DNA of 64,000 nucleotides from assembly GCA_002320285.1 (NCBI GenBank), contig DCKE01000005.1, positions 253,310 through 317,309 on the forward strand. The letters run 5' to 3'. The notes beneath the pieces were generated by a model. It saw nothing but the letters and a program-made list of their open reading frames with translations, was not told the DNA's origin and made no database searches. Below, one piece after another: positions 15,909-24,977 of the stretch (position 1 is its first letter; each line of letters begins with the position of its first letter). A program made the translations under genes and the position numbers. This stretch comes from Flavobacteriaceae bacterium UBA1682 (GTDB lineage: Bacteria; Bacteroidota; Bacteroidia; Flavobacteriales; Flavobacteriaceae).

Positions 15909-17087
15909 TTATTTAAATGCTGGGAATCCAGTCACATCCATACCTGTTATTAACAAGTGAATATCGTGTGTTCCCTCATAGGTAACCACAGACTCTAAAT
16001 TCATCATATGACGCATGATAGAATACTCCCCTGTGATCCCCATACCTCCTAACATTTGTCGAGCATCACGAGCTATGGTCAACGCCATATCCACGTTATT
16101 TCTTTTTGCCATAGAGATTTGTGCCGTTGTAGCTCTACCTTCATTTCTCAATACACCCAATCTCCAAGTCAACAATTGCGCTTTGGTGATTTCAGTAATC
16201 ATTTCTGCCAATTTCTTTTGTTGCAATTGAGTCGCTCCGATAGGTTTGTCAAATTGAATACGTTGTTGCGAATAACGCAAAGCCGTATCATAACAATCCA
16301 TAGCTGCCCCTATCGCACCCCAAGCAATTCCATAACGAGCCGAATCCAGACATCCCAATGGCGCCCCAAGTCCCGATTTATTCGGTAATAGATTTTCTTT
16401 AGGTACTTTTACATTATCAAAAATCAACTCTCCGGTCGAAGATGCTCTTAATGACCATTTATTGTGTGTTTCTGGAGTTGAAAAACCTTCCATACCCCTT
16501 TCAACGATCAAACCGTGTATACGTCCTTCTTCATTTTTTGCCCAAACTACTGCAATATCTGCAAATGGTGCATTGGAGATCCACATCTTAGCTCCATTTA
16601 AAAGATAATGGTCACCCATATCTTTAAAGTTTGTAATCATACCGCTTGGATTTGAACCAAAATCAGGCTCTGTCAAACCGAAACAACCAATAAACTCTCC
16701 CGTAGCTAACTTCGGAAGGTATTTGTTCCGTTGTTCTTCATTTCCATATTTCCAAATCGGATACATAACCAACGAAGATTGTACGGAAGATGTAGAGCGA
16801 ATTCCACTATCTCCACGCTCGATCTCTTGCATAATTAAACCATAAGAAATTTGATCCAATCCTGCACCGCCATATTCCTCGGGAATATAAGGTCCAAAAC
16901 CACCTATTTCTGCCAAGCCTTTAATCAATTGCTTAGGAAATTCTGCTCGTTGTGCATACTCCTCAATAATAGGTGTAACATCGCGTTTCACCCACGCACG
17001 AGTTGCGTCACGAACTAATTTGTGCTCTTCAGACAATAAATCATCTAACAAGTAGTAATCAGGGGCTTGAAATAAATCTGGTTTCAT
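15909..17087 (-). CDS. gcdH: acyl-CoA dehydrogenase, glutaryl-CoA type
   Basis: 392-residue flavoprotein. SVQSSLVMYPIWKYGNEEQR, CFGLTEPDFGSNP and the C-terminal TYEGTHDIH with the catalytic Glu are features of the glutaryl-CoA dehydrogenase branch, which oxidatively decarboxylates glutaryl-CoA to crotonyl-CoA in lysine/tryptophan breakdown. It passes electrons to electron-transfer flavoprotein. Length is normal for the family without a transit peptide. It stands alone, with its own terminator. Exact substrate is inferred from motif similarity; an isobutyryl or short-chain substrate is the main alternative. Confidence 0.88.
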   Translation of the reverse strand: MKPDLFQAPDYYLLDDLLSEEHKLVRDATRAWVKRDVTPIIEEYAQRAEFPKQLIKGLAEIGGFGPYIPEEYGGAGLDQISYGLIMQEIERGDSGIRSTSSVQSSLVMYPIWKYGNEEQRNKYLPKLATGEFIGCFGLTEPDFGSNPSGMITNFKDMGDHYLLNGAKMWISNAPFADIAVVWAKNEEGRIHGLIVERGMEGFSTPETHNKWSLRASSTGELIFDNVKVPKENLLPNKSGLGAPLGCLDSARYGIAWGAIGAAMDCYDTALRYSQQRIQFDKPIGATQLQQKKLAEMITEITKAQLLTWRLGVLRNEGRATTAQISMAKRNNVDMALTIARDARQMLGGMGITGEYSIMRHMMNLESVVTYEGTHDIHLLITGMDVTGFPAFK

Positions 17088-17416
17088 TTTATAGTCAATT
17101 AATTAAAATAGAATAACAAAAGTAAGTAATCTGTCAGTAGAAATCAAAGGTAAAAGGCATAATTACAACAATTCTTTTTATCATCGACGAAGGTGTTATT
17201 TCTTCTGGATCTATTTGCTAATTCGCAAGCCATGACGGCAACATTCGCGTTTCATATCAGCACGATAACCGGGATCGAATAGAGCTTTCAAAACTGCACT
17301 GTATGTACTACCATAGTGAGAAAACAAGCATTTCACACCAAAATCACCAAGTAACTAACCTTCTACAGCTCTAATTAAATATAAGCATAAAAACGCCATT
17401 TAGCAAAAATCACCAT
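17088..17416. other. intergenic region with a possible gene relic
   Basis: About 330 bases between the gcdH start and the ferredoxin terminator. On the minus strand 17211-17354 is an open frame of 47 codons with protein-like composition (SHYGSTYSAVLKALFDPG, then a Cys-Cys-His stretch) but no start codon at its head. It may be the decayed end of a gene. I do not recognise the protein. Confidence 0.35.
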
Positions 17417-17456
17417 AAAAAAAGCAGCTTACCCATCGGATAAGCTGCTTTTTTTT
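17417..17456 (-). terminator. intrinsic terminator after ferredoxin gene
   Basis: GCAGCTTA/TAAGCTGC stem flanked by long A- and T-runs, 18 bases past the ferredoxin stop. Symmetrical, so possibly bidirectional. Confidence 0.85.
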
Positions 17457-17473
17457 AAACTTAAAACACATCG

Positions 17474-17803
17474 TTACATATCGGGAGCGAGTTCCAATTC
17501 CAATCCCTCGATTTCAGGAGTGATATGAATCTGGCATCCGAGTCTACTGTTATCTTTTACATTAAATGCTTCCCATAACATAGCATCCTCATCAGGATTC
17601 TTTTCTGGTAACACTACATCATTTAAAATATAACACTGACAAGAAGCACACATCGCCATTCCCCCACAAATACCAATGGTTCCCTCGGGTGCTAATTCAT
17701 AAGCGCGAACCAACTCCATGATATTCATATTCATATCCGTTGGCGCATCTACTTCATGACGCACACCCTCTCTATCAACGATCGTAATCTTAATATCTGA
17801 CAT
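17474..17803 (-). CDS. [2Fe-2S] ferredoxin (adrenodoxin/ISC type)
   Basis: 109-residue electron carrier. The cluster ligands are in GICGGMAMCASCQC (spacing C-x5-C-x2-C) plus a later Cys in RLGCQIHI, the plant/vertebrate-type ferredoxin fold. The Lys/Arg-poor, acidic surface is typical. It lies 5 bp downstream of a ferredoxin-NADP reductase and is likely its partner. Two Fe-S assembly genes (nfu, mrp) lie upstream on the same strand, so the electrons may serve Fe-S biogenesis or a monooxygenase elsewhere. Confidence 0.93.
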   Translation of the reverse strand: MSDIKITIVDREGVRHEVDAPTDMNMNIMELVRAYELAPEGTIGICGGMAMCASCQCYILNDVVLPEKNPDEDAMLWEAFNVKDNSRLGCQIHITPEIEGLELELAPDM

Positions 17804-17808
17804 GTTTT

Positions 17809-18861
17809 TTAATCTATAGCTTTTACAACTGCTTTTTCAGCTTCTTTTCTAGATCCATCGAATCCATCGATACCCGAAACCGTAGTATATTTTAAAACGT
17901 ATTTCTTCCCTGGATTCAAGCGATTATAAACACTTTGACACATTAATGTGGCCTCGTGAAAACCGCAAAGAATCAACTTTAATTTACCCGGATACGTATT
18001 GATATCCCCAATGGCATAAATACCTTCTATATTGGTTTGATAATCTAAAGCGTTATTTACTTTAATCGCATTTTTTTCAATTTCCAATCCCCAATTTGCA
18101 ATAGGACCTAACTTTGGCGTTAAACCAAATAAAGGGATAAAATAATCACATGCCAATAAATCTTGTTGTCCGTCGCGCTCTAAAGTCACTCCTTCTACAC
18201 GATCTTCACCATGAATACTAATTACCTCAGCAGGTGTAATCAAATTGATTTTCCCTAGATCCTTTAGATGCTGTACTTTCTCCACAGAATCCAAAGCTCC
18301 ACGAAATTCATTACGTCGGTGTACTAAGGTTACCTCTTTAGCTACATCAGCTAAAAACACACTCCAGTCCAAAGCGGAGTCACCACCCCCTGAAATCACG
18401 ATTTTTTTATCGCGGAAAATCTCTGGGTTTTTAACAAAGTACTCAACACCTTTATCCTCGTAGTAACCGATGTTTTCAATGAGGGGTTTACGCGGTTCGA
18501 AACTCCCTAATCCCCCTGCAATGGCGACGGCTTTCGCGTGATGTTTTGTTCCTTTATTAGTGGTCACAACAAAAGTACCGTCCTCTAATTTATCTATGGT
18601 TTCAGCGACTTCATTTAGGGTAAACCCCGGTTGAAATTGCTTAATTTGCTCCATTAAATTATCTACCAATTCCGCAGCACCTACAGACGGATATCCCGGT
18701 ATATCAAAAATTGGTTTTTTGGGATATAACTCAGTCAACTGTCCCCCCGGTTGCGGCAATCCATCGATAATATGGCATTTTAATTTTAAAAGTCCCGCTT
18801 CAAAAACGGTGAATAATCCTGTTGGACCAGCACCAATGATTAAGATATCGGTTTGAATCAT
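17809..18861 (-). CDS. ferredoxin--NADP reductase (thioredoxin reductase-like)
   Basis: 350-residue FAD enzyme of the TrxR-like FNR group. FAD-binding GAGPTGLFTVFEAG is at the N-terminus, the NADPH site is VISGGGDSALDW, and YAIGDINTYPGKLKLIL near the end. It lacks the CxxC redox motif of true thioredoxin reductases, and its C-terminal extension is typical of Bacillus YumC-like FNRs. It is translationally close to the ferredoxin (5 bp), pointing to an NADPH-to-ferredoxin couple. Confidence 0.92.
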   Translation of the reverse strand: MIQTDILIIGAGPTGLFTVFEAGLLKLKCHIIDGLPQPGGQLTELYPKKPIFDIPGYPSVGAAELVDNLMEQIKQFQPGFTLNEVAETIDKLEDGTFVVTTNKGTKHHAKAVAIAGGLGSFEPRKPLIENIGYYEDKGVEYFVKNPEIFRDKKIVISGGGDSALDWSVFLADVAKEVTLVHRRNEFRGALDSVEKVQHLKDLGKINLITPAEVISIHGEDRVEGVTLERDGQQDLLACDYFIPLFGLTPKLGPIANWGLEIEKNAIKVNNALDYQTNIEGIYAIGDINTYPGKLKLILCGFHEATLMCQSVYNRLNPGKKYVLKYTTVSGIDGFDGSRKEAEKAVVKAID

Positions 18862-18991
18862 AGTTCTAAAAATTTATTACAAAGGTTATAAATCTTTTTA
18901 GCCTACACCATGATTAATGTCAATTCACCCCGATTGAAACGACATCATTTTGGAAATAAAGAATGCTAAAAAGCTCGGGCACTTTACCCTT

Positions 18992-19231
18992 TTACTCTAC
19001 GTTTACAACGGTTTCAATCTCAGGAGCATACTTCTTAATAGTCGTTTCCACTCCTGCTTTCAAGGTCATTTGATTGACATTACAAGAAGTACATGCCCCT
19101 TCTAACCTAACTTTTACGTGTTTATTATCATCGATTGAAATCAGCGTGATATCTCCGCCATCCGATTTTAAGAAAGGACGAATTTCTTCTAAGGCTTTCT
19201 CAACGTTTTGTTGAATAGTATTTGTTGTCAT
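18992..19231 (-). CDS. NifU-like Fe-S carrier (Nfu domain)
   Basis: 79 residues, a stand-alone NifU C-terminal domain. The cluster-binding CxxC is in EGACTSCNVNQMTLKAG, and LKSDGGDITL near residue 20 is also characteristic. It carries nascent Fe-S clusters to apoproteins. It lies 34 bp after the Mrp ATPase, another Fe-S carrier, in the same orientation. Confidence 0.93.
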   Translation of the reverse strand: MTTNTIQQNVEKALEEIRPFLKSDGGDITLISIDDNKHVKVRLEGACTSCNVNQMTLKAGVETTIKKYAPEIETVVNVE

Positions 19232-19265
19232 AATTAAATTTTAAATGAGTGTAAAAAAGTCCGTA

Positions 19266-20396
19266 TTAGTTTTTTCCCACTGCAGAACAACCCGCCATAG
19301 TCGTAATTTTAACTGCTTCAGTAGCTGGTAAACTCTCGTTTCGCTTTACTACTTCTTGCACGACGTTTTTAACGATCGCATCGAACGCATTCGCTACTAC
19401 CGTTCCTTCTTGAAGGGCTGCTGGACGACCGTAATCACCCGCTTCTCGTATACTCTGCACTAAAGGTACTTCTCCAAGGAAAGGCACTTCTAAATCTTGA
19501 GCTAAGTTTCGAGCTCCCCCTTCTCCGAAGATATAATATTTGTTGTTTGGCAATTCCTCAGGAGTGAAGTAAGCCATATTTTCGATAATTCCCAATACCG
19601 GAACATTGATACTGTCCGACATAAACATCGATACCCCTTTTTTGGCATCAGCTAAAGCTACTGCTTGAGGCGTACTTACCACAACAGCACCTGTAACGGG
19701 TAACGACTGTAAAATAGACAAGTGAATATCACCAGTTCCCGGAGGCAAATCCAATAACAAGAAATCCAGTTCTCCCCAATCTGCATCAAAGATCATTTGA
19801 TTCAATGCTTTTGAAGCCATAGGTCCTCTCCAAATAACCGCTTGGTCTGGTCTGGTAAAAAAGCCAATAGACAAAATCTCTACACCATAACTCGTAATCG
19901 GTTTCATCTTCGATTTTCCATTAACCTCTACAGAAATTGGTCGTGCATTTTCAACATCAAACATAATAGGCATCGATGGCCCATAAATATCCGCATCTAA
20001 AACACCTACTTTAAATCCCATATTCGTCAAGGTCACCGCTATATTTGCCGTAACTGTAGATTTTCCTACCCCTCCTTTTCCAGAAGAAATAGCCACGATA
20101 TTACTGATTCCAGGAATAGCTTTTCCCTTGATCTCAGGCTTCTCTGCATTCTCTACTTTGATATTGACCTTAACCTTGATCTTTTCATCGATTTGATCAT
20201 GAATAGCTTTCATCACATCGACTTCAGCTCTTTTTTTGATGTGTAAGGCAGGCGTGGTTAAGACTAAATCTACAACTACTTCGTCTCCGAAGGTCATAAC
20301 ATTCTGAACAACACCACTTTCTACCATATTTTTCCCTTCTCCAGCAACAGAAATGGTCTCTAATGCTTTCAGAATTTCTTTTCTATCTAATTTCAT
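19266..20396 (-). CDS. mrp: Mrp/NBP35-family Fe-S carrier ATPase
   Basis: 376 residues: an N-terminal MIP18/DUF59 domain (about 1-80), then a P-loop ATPase with the deviant Walker A SSGKGGVGKST near 107, DADIYGPS, and LLLDLPPGTGD. Mrp normally binds a cluster through a C-terminal CPxC motif after ENM. Here that site reads ENMAYFTPEELPNNKYYIFG with no cysteine; the only late Cys is in MAGCSAVGKN at the extreme C-terminus. This cysteine-free form is, as far as I recall, usual in Bacteroidetes. Followed by nfu. Confidence 0.92.
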   Translation of the reverse strand: MKLDRKEILKALETISVAGEGKNMVESGVVQNVMTFGDEVVVDLVLTTPALHIKKRAEVDVMKAIHDQIDEKIKVKVNIKVENAEKPEIKGKAIPGISNIVAISSGKGGVGKSTVTANIAVTLTNMGFKVGVLDADIYGPSMPIMFDVENARPISVEVNGKSKMKPITSYGVEILSIGFFTRPDQAVIWRGPMASKALNQMIFDADWGELDFLLLDLPPGTGDIHLSILQSLPVTGAVVVSTPQAVALADAKKGVSMFMSDSINVPVLGIIENMAYFTPEELPNNKYYIFGEGGARNLAQDLEVPFLGEVPLVQSIREAGDYGRPAALQEGTVVANAFDAIVKNVVQEVVKRNESLPATEAVKITTMAGCSAVGKN

Positions 20397-20653
20397 TATA
20401 TACGTTTCGTTTCCAACAGATTAATACCACCGTCGTTAATAGGCAAATATAATGGTAAATCTCGACATTCTAAAGTTAATGTATTCTAAATATAGATAAG
20501 AATGCAACTGTGATAGAGAAAAACTATTACCTAAAAATCCTCAATTACTTTACCCCTCTACACCATTACCTATACCCAAGCACGGTTTTAAAACAAAAAT
20601 CGACCAACCAGCTATTTAAACGAGATTTGAATCAAGATAAAAAACAAAAAAAA

Positions 20654-20685
20654 TTTGCGAGTCCCCCACTTGGGAAACTCGCAAA
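20654..20685 (-). terminator. intrinsic terminator after GIN protein gene
   Basis: TTTGCGAGT/ACTCGCAAA stem with a 14-base loop and long T-rich tract on the minus strand, 38 bases past the stop at 20724. It marks the end of the ABC/GIN gene group. Confidence 0.8.
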
Positions 20686-20723
20686 ATTGAATAAAAAAAG
20701 AATTGGGATATCTCCCTTTTCCC

Positions 20724-21539
20724 CTAAGCTTTAGTTACTTTGCCCGAGGAAGATTTTTTGACATTAACGTGGGTAGGATTACCTATATAGTGGATTTTAC
20801 CAGAAGACGAAGCTTTGGCGTCTATGCTTTCCGACACAGAAAAGGAAGCCGATGAAGAACTACTGCTCACAGCCACTACCGTTTTAGCTTTTAGATCGAT
20901 CGCTTTAATTTTAGACGAGCTAGAAGACTCCGATTTTACGCGCTCCACATCACCAGAAACTTCGATTTTTGACGAGCTACTCGTTACCATCTTCAATTCT
21001 TTCGCATTGACAATCCCCTGATAATTGGCCGAAGAACTCGTGTTTATACCGACCAAATCAGTGGCTTGAAAATTTCCTTTGACCTTTCCCGAAGAAGACA
21101 CTTCAATCTTGCATTTTTGGGATTTCACATTCCCTTTAAACAAGCCTGACGAAGAAACTGCAACAGCGAAATCAGTAGCCTTTAGCGTATTTTCCGCAAC
21201 AAACATCGCCGATGATGAAACCGTTACCCCATCCAAATCTGGTCCTTCGACAAATACTTTGACATTTTTATACTTTGGACTACTACCAATGCCCCAATTT
21301 TTTTTATTGGAATTTATATAAACCTTTAATACCTTGCTATCAACCTCGGTAACAATATCTTCCAATTGTGCCTTGTCTTCTGCCTCAACTACAATCTTTA
21401 TAACACTGGAAACCTTGTAGTTCAATTCAATTCCTTGGGAAACCTTAACGCGATTAAAATCACTGCCTTTTCTACTTTCTTTTACCTGCGCTGTCATTCC
21501 CAGACTCGCTAATAAAAAAACAATTATTGCTATTCTCAT
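20724..21539 (-). CDS. secreted GIN-domain (DUF2807) protein with a serine ladder
   Basis: 271 residues. A signal peptide (about 1-17) is followed by a putative auto-transporter adhesin head GIN domain, a right-handed beta-solenoid. Nine turns carry SSS or longer Ser runs (starting at residues 108, 129, 148, 168, 187, 205, 225, 244, 263), spaced 18-21 residues. Ser therefore stacks along one edge of the solenoid. A paralog at 24200-24958 has Asp-Ser at the same turns. The family is widespread in Bacteroidetes; function is unproven. It is the last gene of the sigma-54-headed group, 247 bp after the permease, and may have its own promoter. Confidence 0.87.
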   Translation of the reverse strand: MRIAIIVFLLASLGMTAQVKESRKGSDFNRVKVSQGIELNYKVSSVIKIVVEAEDKAQLEDIVTEVDSKVLKVYINSNKKNWGIGSSPKYKNVKVFVEGPDLDGVTVSSSAMFVAENTLKATDFAVAVSSSGLFKGNVKSQKCKIEVSSSGKVKGNFQATDLVGINTSSSANYQGIVNAKELKMVTSSSSKIEVSGDVERVKSESSSSSKIKAIDLKAKTVVAVSSSSSSASFSVSESIDAKASSSGKIHYIGNPTHVNVKKSSSGKVTKA

Positions 21540-21659
21540 CTTTTGTTTATTTAATGATTAAACTTATTTTATATTGATTATATATTGGATCTTTTTAACT
21601 CACTAACCTTTGAAACATTTACAGGAGGGATGTTTATTTCAAAATCATTTGATGAAATC

Positions 21660-21687
21660 AGAGGGTTTTAATGGTTTAAAACCCTCT
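21660..21687. other. stable hairpin without T-run
   Basis: AGAGGGTTTTAA/TTAAAACCCTCT-type inverted repeat with a 4-base loop, between the permease and the serine-ladder GIN gene. There is no T-tract on either side, so it is more likely an RNA-processing, stabilising or attenuating hairpin than a plain terminator. Confidence 0.5.
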
Positions 21688-21786
21688 TCATTCTAGAATC
21701 GAACTCATACTAACTAATTCAATTCATTATTATACTATCATTGATGATCGTTTTAATATCAGTTTGAGCCACACTACTGCCTGATA

Positions 21787-24195
21787 TTATTGATACTTTA
21801 AATGTTTTAACAGGTCTATTCTGGTCGCAAAATAAGCTCTGAACACCACCACCGTTAGGGTCAAAAAAACCAAGCTAACAAATGCTACTGCAAAAGGGAT
21901 CCACGATAGACTGGTGTGATAAGCAAAATTATCTAACCAGCGATTCAGTATCCAATAGGTTGGGAATATCGCAATCACAAAAGCTATTAGACAGAGAAAA
22001 ACATATTTTGTTACAAGATTTTGAATCAAATTTCCGGTTTCTGCCCCTAAAACTTTTCGAATGACAATTTCCTTTAAACGGCTTTCAATCGAAAACGATA
22101 CTAAGGCAAAAAGTCCGAATAGCGAGATAAAAACAACGACTAGAATTAACCCTCTAAACAAATTGCGCTGTTTGGTATAGAGTTGATAATTTTCCGAAAA
22201 TTGCTTATCCAAAAAGACTGCCTTAAACGGATATTCGGAATCGATGTTTTTCTGCCAAAAAACTTCCAAATCTCCTAAGGTTTGTTCGGTATTTGTCGAA
22301 TTAATTTTAATAGATACCTCATTGATATGATAAACTAAAAAATCAATGGCTCTATAATCAAATAAGACCATTGGACTTATCTTAGTATAGAATCCCGTTC
22401 TATAAAAATCATCAACCACACTGACAATTTTATATTTTCGCCTATTAAACACAAATTCCTTACCAATGGGATTCGGAATCCCTAAAACCTCTACCAGACG
22501 GTTATTAACTGTTACCGCAGAAATAGAATCCGTCGAAACGGGTTTATTTAAGCTCATTCCCAATTTACTGCGAAAACCCAGCATCGATAAATAGTTAAAA
22601 TCGACACCCGAAATATCAAATTCGACGCGTTTCCCATCTATCATTAAGGTACCCCTAGGCATATTCTTATTTGAAAAAGGTATAGTTCCTAAAGCCACCT
22701 CCTCAACACCGCTTATACGACACAATCGTTTTCTAAGGTCGTCTGTTTCCAAGAATTTTCGACGCGATTGGTGGTTATAAAGTTTGGCTTGTATGATTTG
22801 CTCCCCCTTATAACCCAATTCACGAGTTGCCATAAAATCTACCTGTCTGGCAATGACCAACCCCCCTACAACAAAGAAAAAAGCGATCGCAAACTGTAAG
22901 ACCAACAAAATATTTCTCAGTTTTATACCGCGCTGACTGCGCGTATATTTTCCCTTTAGAATCGCTAAAAAACTAACCTTGTAGATAAACAAGGCCGGTA
23001 CCAAACCTCCCAAGACCACTACAACTACTACAATCCCCGCGATAATCTGCCAAAAATCCAGTAAATTCAAGCTTAAATTTTTGTTGATAAAAAGGGAGAA
23101 AAACGGTAACATTAACTCTACAAATACCAGAGCAATAACAACAGCTATAGCACTATTAATTAGGGTTTCAAAAACCAATTGCCCCACAATTTGTTTATTA
23201 CTCGCCCCCAATATCTTTCGAATCCCCAATTCATTAATCCTTCGAATGACATAGGCATTGGTCAGATTGATATAGTTAACAATAGAAAGCAATAAAATCA
23301 TCAAGGCACAACTCAGAGCAATATACATAAACTCGACATTACCTGTTCCTTCGATTAAACCAGACTCCCCTGCATTTAGACGTACATCAGCCAAAGAGGT
23401 AAACCTTGCTTTGGTTTTACCTCCATAATTTTTAATATACTCTTCTACAGATATACCTTGTTCGCGTGCATAAGTCTTACTGATGCTGTCAAAAACCAAC
23501 TGATCGGTTAACAACTCCAAAGCTCCTTTATTCGTTTTTTTCTTAGCTTTAATCAGTAAGCCTAAATTCAAATTTAACCAAAGCTCTTCATCGCGCTTGG
23601 TTTCGCGCTCAATACTATTTAGCACAATATTAGGTGCGATAGAACTGTGATTATTTAATTGATAGACACCACTGATCTTATAGGGCTGATGCGCCAGTGA
23701 CAGTGATTTTCCTATCGGGTTTGTATCGCCGAAATACAATTTGGAAATGTCTTCCGAAATTGCGATACTTCCCGGTTCTTTAAAAACGGTTTTTATATTT
23801 CCATACACAAAGGGAAATGGAAAAAATTCAAAGAACGATTCCTGAGTATTGGCAATTTTAGCAATGACTCCTTTATTAAACTCTGACTCTGCAAAAAACT
23901 CCAAATATTCAAAGGAATAATAGCAGTAATCGTCTATCAGATTTGGATATTCCTGTAATTTTGGACCTAGAGCACTGGAACTAGCCACAAAACTATCTTC
24001 ATTTAACTGATAAGTGACTTCGAAAATTCGATCCCTATCCGAATTCCATGTATTAAAGCGATGTTCATCTTGCCAATACAATACGGCTAGAATCAATGCC
24101 GATATCCCAATTGCCAAACCTATTATATTCAAAAAGAAAAATAATTTATTTTTAAAGGTCAGGTGCAGATATATTTTAAACCAATTTTTAAACAT
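21787..24195 (-). CDS. ABC transporter permease, FtsX/MacB family (two-module)
   Basis: 802-residue inner-membrane protein. One transmembrane helix at the N-terminus (FFFLNIIGLAIGISALIL) is followed by a large periplasmic MacB_PCD domain, three helices near 285-420 (FtsX module 1), a second periplasmic domain, and a second FtsX module at the C-terminus (FALVSFSIESRLKEIVIRKVLGA and two final helices). This is the duplicated arrangement of Bacteroidetes MacB-like permeases thought to act as mechanotransmission pumps. The ATPase (24978-25679) and a GIN protein lie just upstream (5 bp from the GIN stop). The substrate is unknown. Confidence 0.92.
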   Translation of the reverse strand: MFKNWFKIYLHLTFKNKLFFFLNIIGLAIGISALILAVLYWQDEHRFNTWNSDRDRIFEVTYQLNEDSFVASSSALGPKLQEYPNLIDDYCYYSFEYLEFFAESEFNKGVIAKIANTQESFFEFFPFPFVYGNIKTVFKEPGSIAISEDISKLYFGDTNPIGKSLSLAHQPYKISGVYQLNNHSSIAPNIVLNSIERETKRDEELWLNLNLGLLIKAKKKTNKGALELLTDQLVFDSISKTYAREQGISVEEYIKNYGGKTKARFTSLADVRLNAGESGLIEGTGNVEFMYIALSCALMILLLSIVNYINLTNAYVIRRINELGIRKILGASNKQIVGQLVFETLINSAIAVVIALVFVELMLPFFSLFINKNLSLNLLDFWQIIAGIVVVVVVLGGLVPALFIYKVSFLAILKGKYTRSQRGIKLRNILLVLQFAIAFFFVVGGLVIARQVDFMATRELGYKGEQIIQAKLYNHQSRRKFLETDDLRKRLCRISGVEEVALGTIPFSNKNMPRGTLMIDGKRVEFDISGVDFNYLSMLGFRSKLGMSLNKPVSTDSISAVTVNNRLVEVLGIPNPIGKEFVFNRRKYKIVSVVDDFYRTGFYTKISPMVLFDYRAIDFLVYHINEVSIKINSTNTEQTLGDLEVFWQKNIDSEYPFKAVFLDKQFSENYQLYTKQRNLFRGLILVVVFISLFGLFALVSFSIESRLKEIVIRKVLGAETGNLIQNLVTKYVFLCLIAFVIAIFPTYWILNRWLDNFAYHTSLSWIPFAVAFVSLVFLTLTVVVFRAYFATRIDLLKHLKYQ

Positions 24196-24199
24196 CTAA

Positions 24200-24958
24200 T
24201 TAATTTGCTTTTACAGAACCCATAGAATCCGTATATTTTTTTACATTTTTAGGGTTACCATAGTAAATAACTTTACCCATAGAATCGGCATAAGCATCTA
24301 AACTCTCGGACACATTGACCTCTGCTTTACCCAGACTGTCTGCTTCAACTTTCGCCTTTTTAAGTCTAAAGTTTTTCCCTCTAAAATTTGCGGCACTATC
24401 GATATTGAGCAGCAACTCCTCGGCTTCTCCAGTGATATCAATGACTGCGGCGCTGTCCAAACTCGCTTGCACCTTAGTCGCCGATACATTGCCACTAAAA
24501 GATGCTGCAGAATCCATCAGAAAAACCAGATTTGTTACGGCAAAATCCCCTTCTACTTTTCCTGCTGAATCCAAATTAATCGTCACTTTCCCACCCTTAA
24601 GTCGTTTGGTCACCTTTATTCTCCCGCCTGAGTCTGCTATCAAACGCGAAATCTCTTTTTGAGAAACATATACATTGACCCCAGCTGGCCAACGATTTAA
24701 TGAAATTGATTTCCTTCCCGAAGTAGTTACATAAACTCTCAGTGTATTATTTCGAACTTCGGTGTAAATATTTTTTAAATCAATCGTTCCATCGGTCTCT
24801 ACTCGGATATCTCCATTTTGATCGGGCTGCAAGATCACTTGAACTCCCATCGAAACTTGTATACCATCAAAAGCCGAGGTTTTTCTGGTTTCGCTAGACT
24901 GTGCTTGAAGAAACCAAGTCATCAGCAGCATAAAAAAACTAATTGTCAGTCGTACCAT
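24200..24958 (-). CDS. secreted GIN-domain (DUF2807) protein with an aspartate ladder
   Basis: 252 residues with an N-terminal signal peptide (to about residue 19), then a GIN beta-solenoid. Eight turns begin with Asp-Ser (DSG, DSA, DSL or DSM; Asp at 109, 130, 149, 168, 187, 207, 225, 244), spaced 18-21 residues. The paralog at 20724-21539 has Ser-Ser-Ser at these points. A stack of Asp side chains could bind divalent cations; that is inference. It sits between the ATPase and permease genes (19 and 4 bp gaps), so it is probably a periplasmic or surface partner of this transporter. Confidence 0.87.
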   Translation of the reverse strand: MVRLTISFFMLLMTWFLQAQSSETRKTSAFDGIQVSMGVQVILQPDQNGDIRVETDGTIDLKNIYTEVRNNTLRVYVTTSGRKSISLNRWPAGVNVYVSQKEISRLIADSGGRIKVTKRLKGGKVTINLDSAGKVEGDFAVTNLVFLMDSAASFSGNVSATKVQASLDSAAVIDITGEAEELLLNIDSAANFRGKNFRLKKAKVEADSLGKAEVNVSESLDAYADSMGKVIYYGNPKNVKKYTDSMGSVKAN

Positions 24959-24977
24959 CTTTCATCTCTTTAAATTT

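Noticed and set aside
20510..20734. 74-codon plus-strand open frame between mrp and the GIN gene
   Set aside because: Runs through a terminator hairpin and overlaps the GIN gene end; Lys/Asn-rich low-complexity translation.
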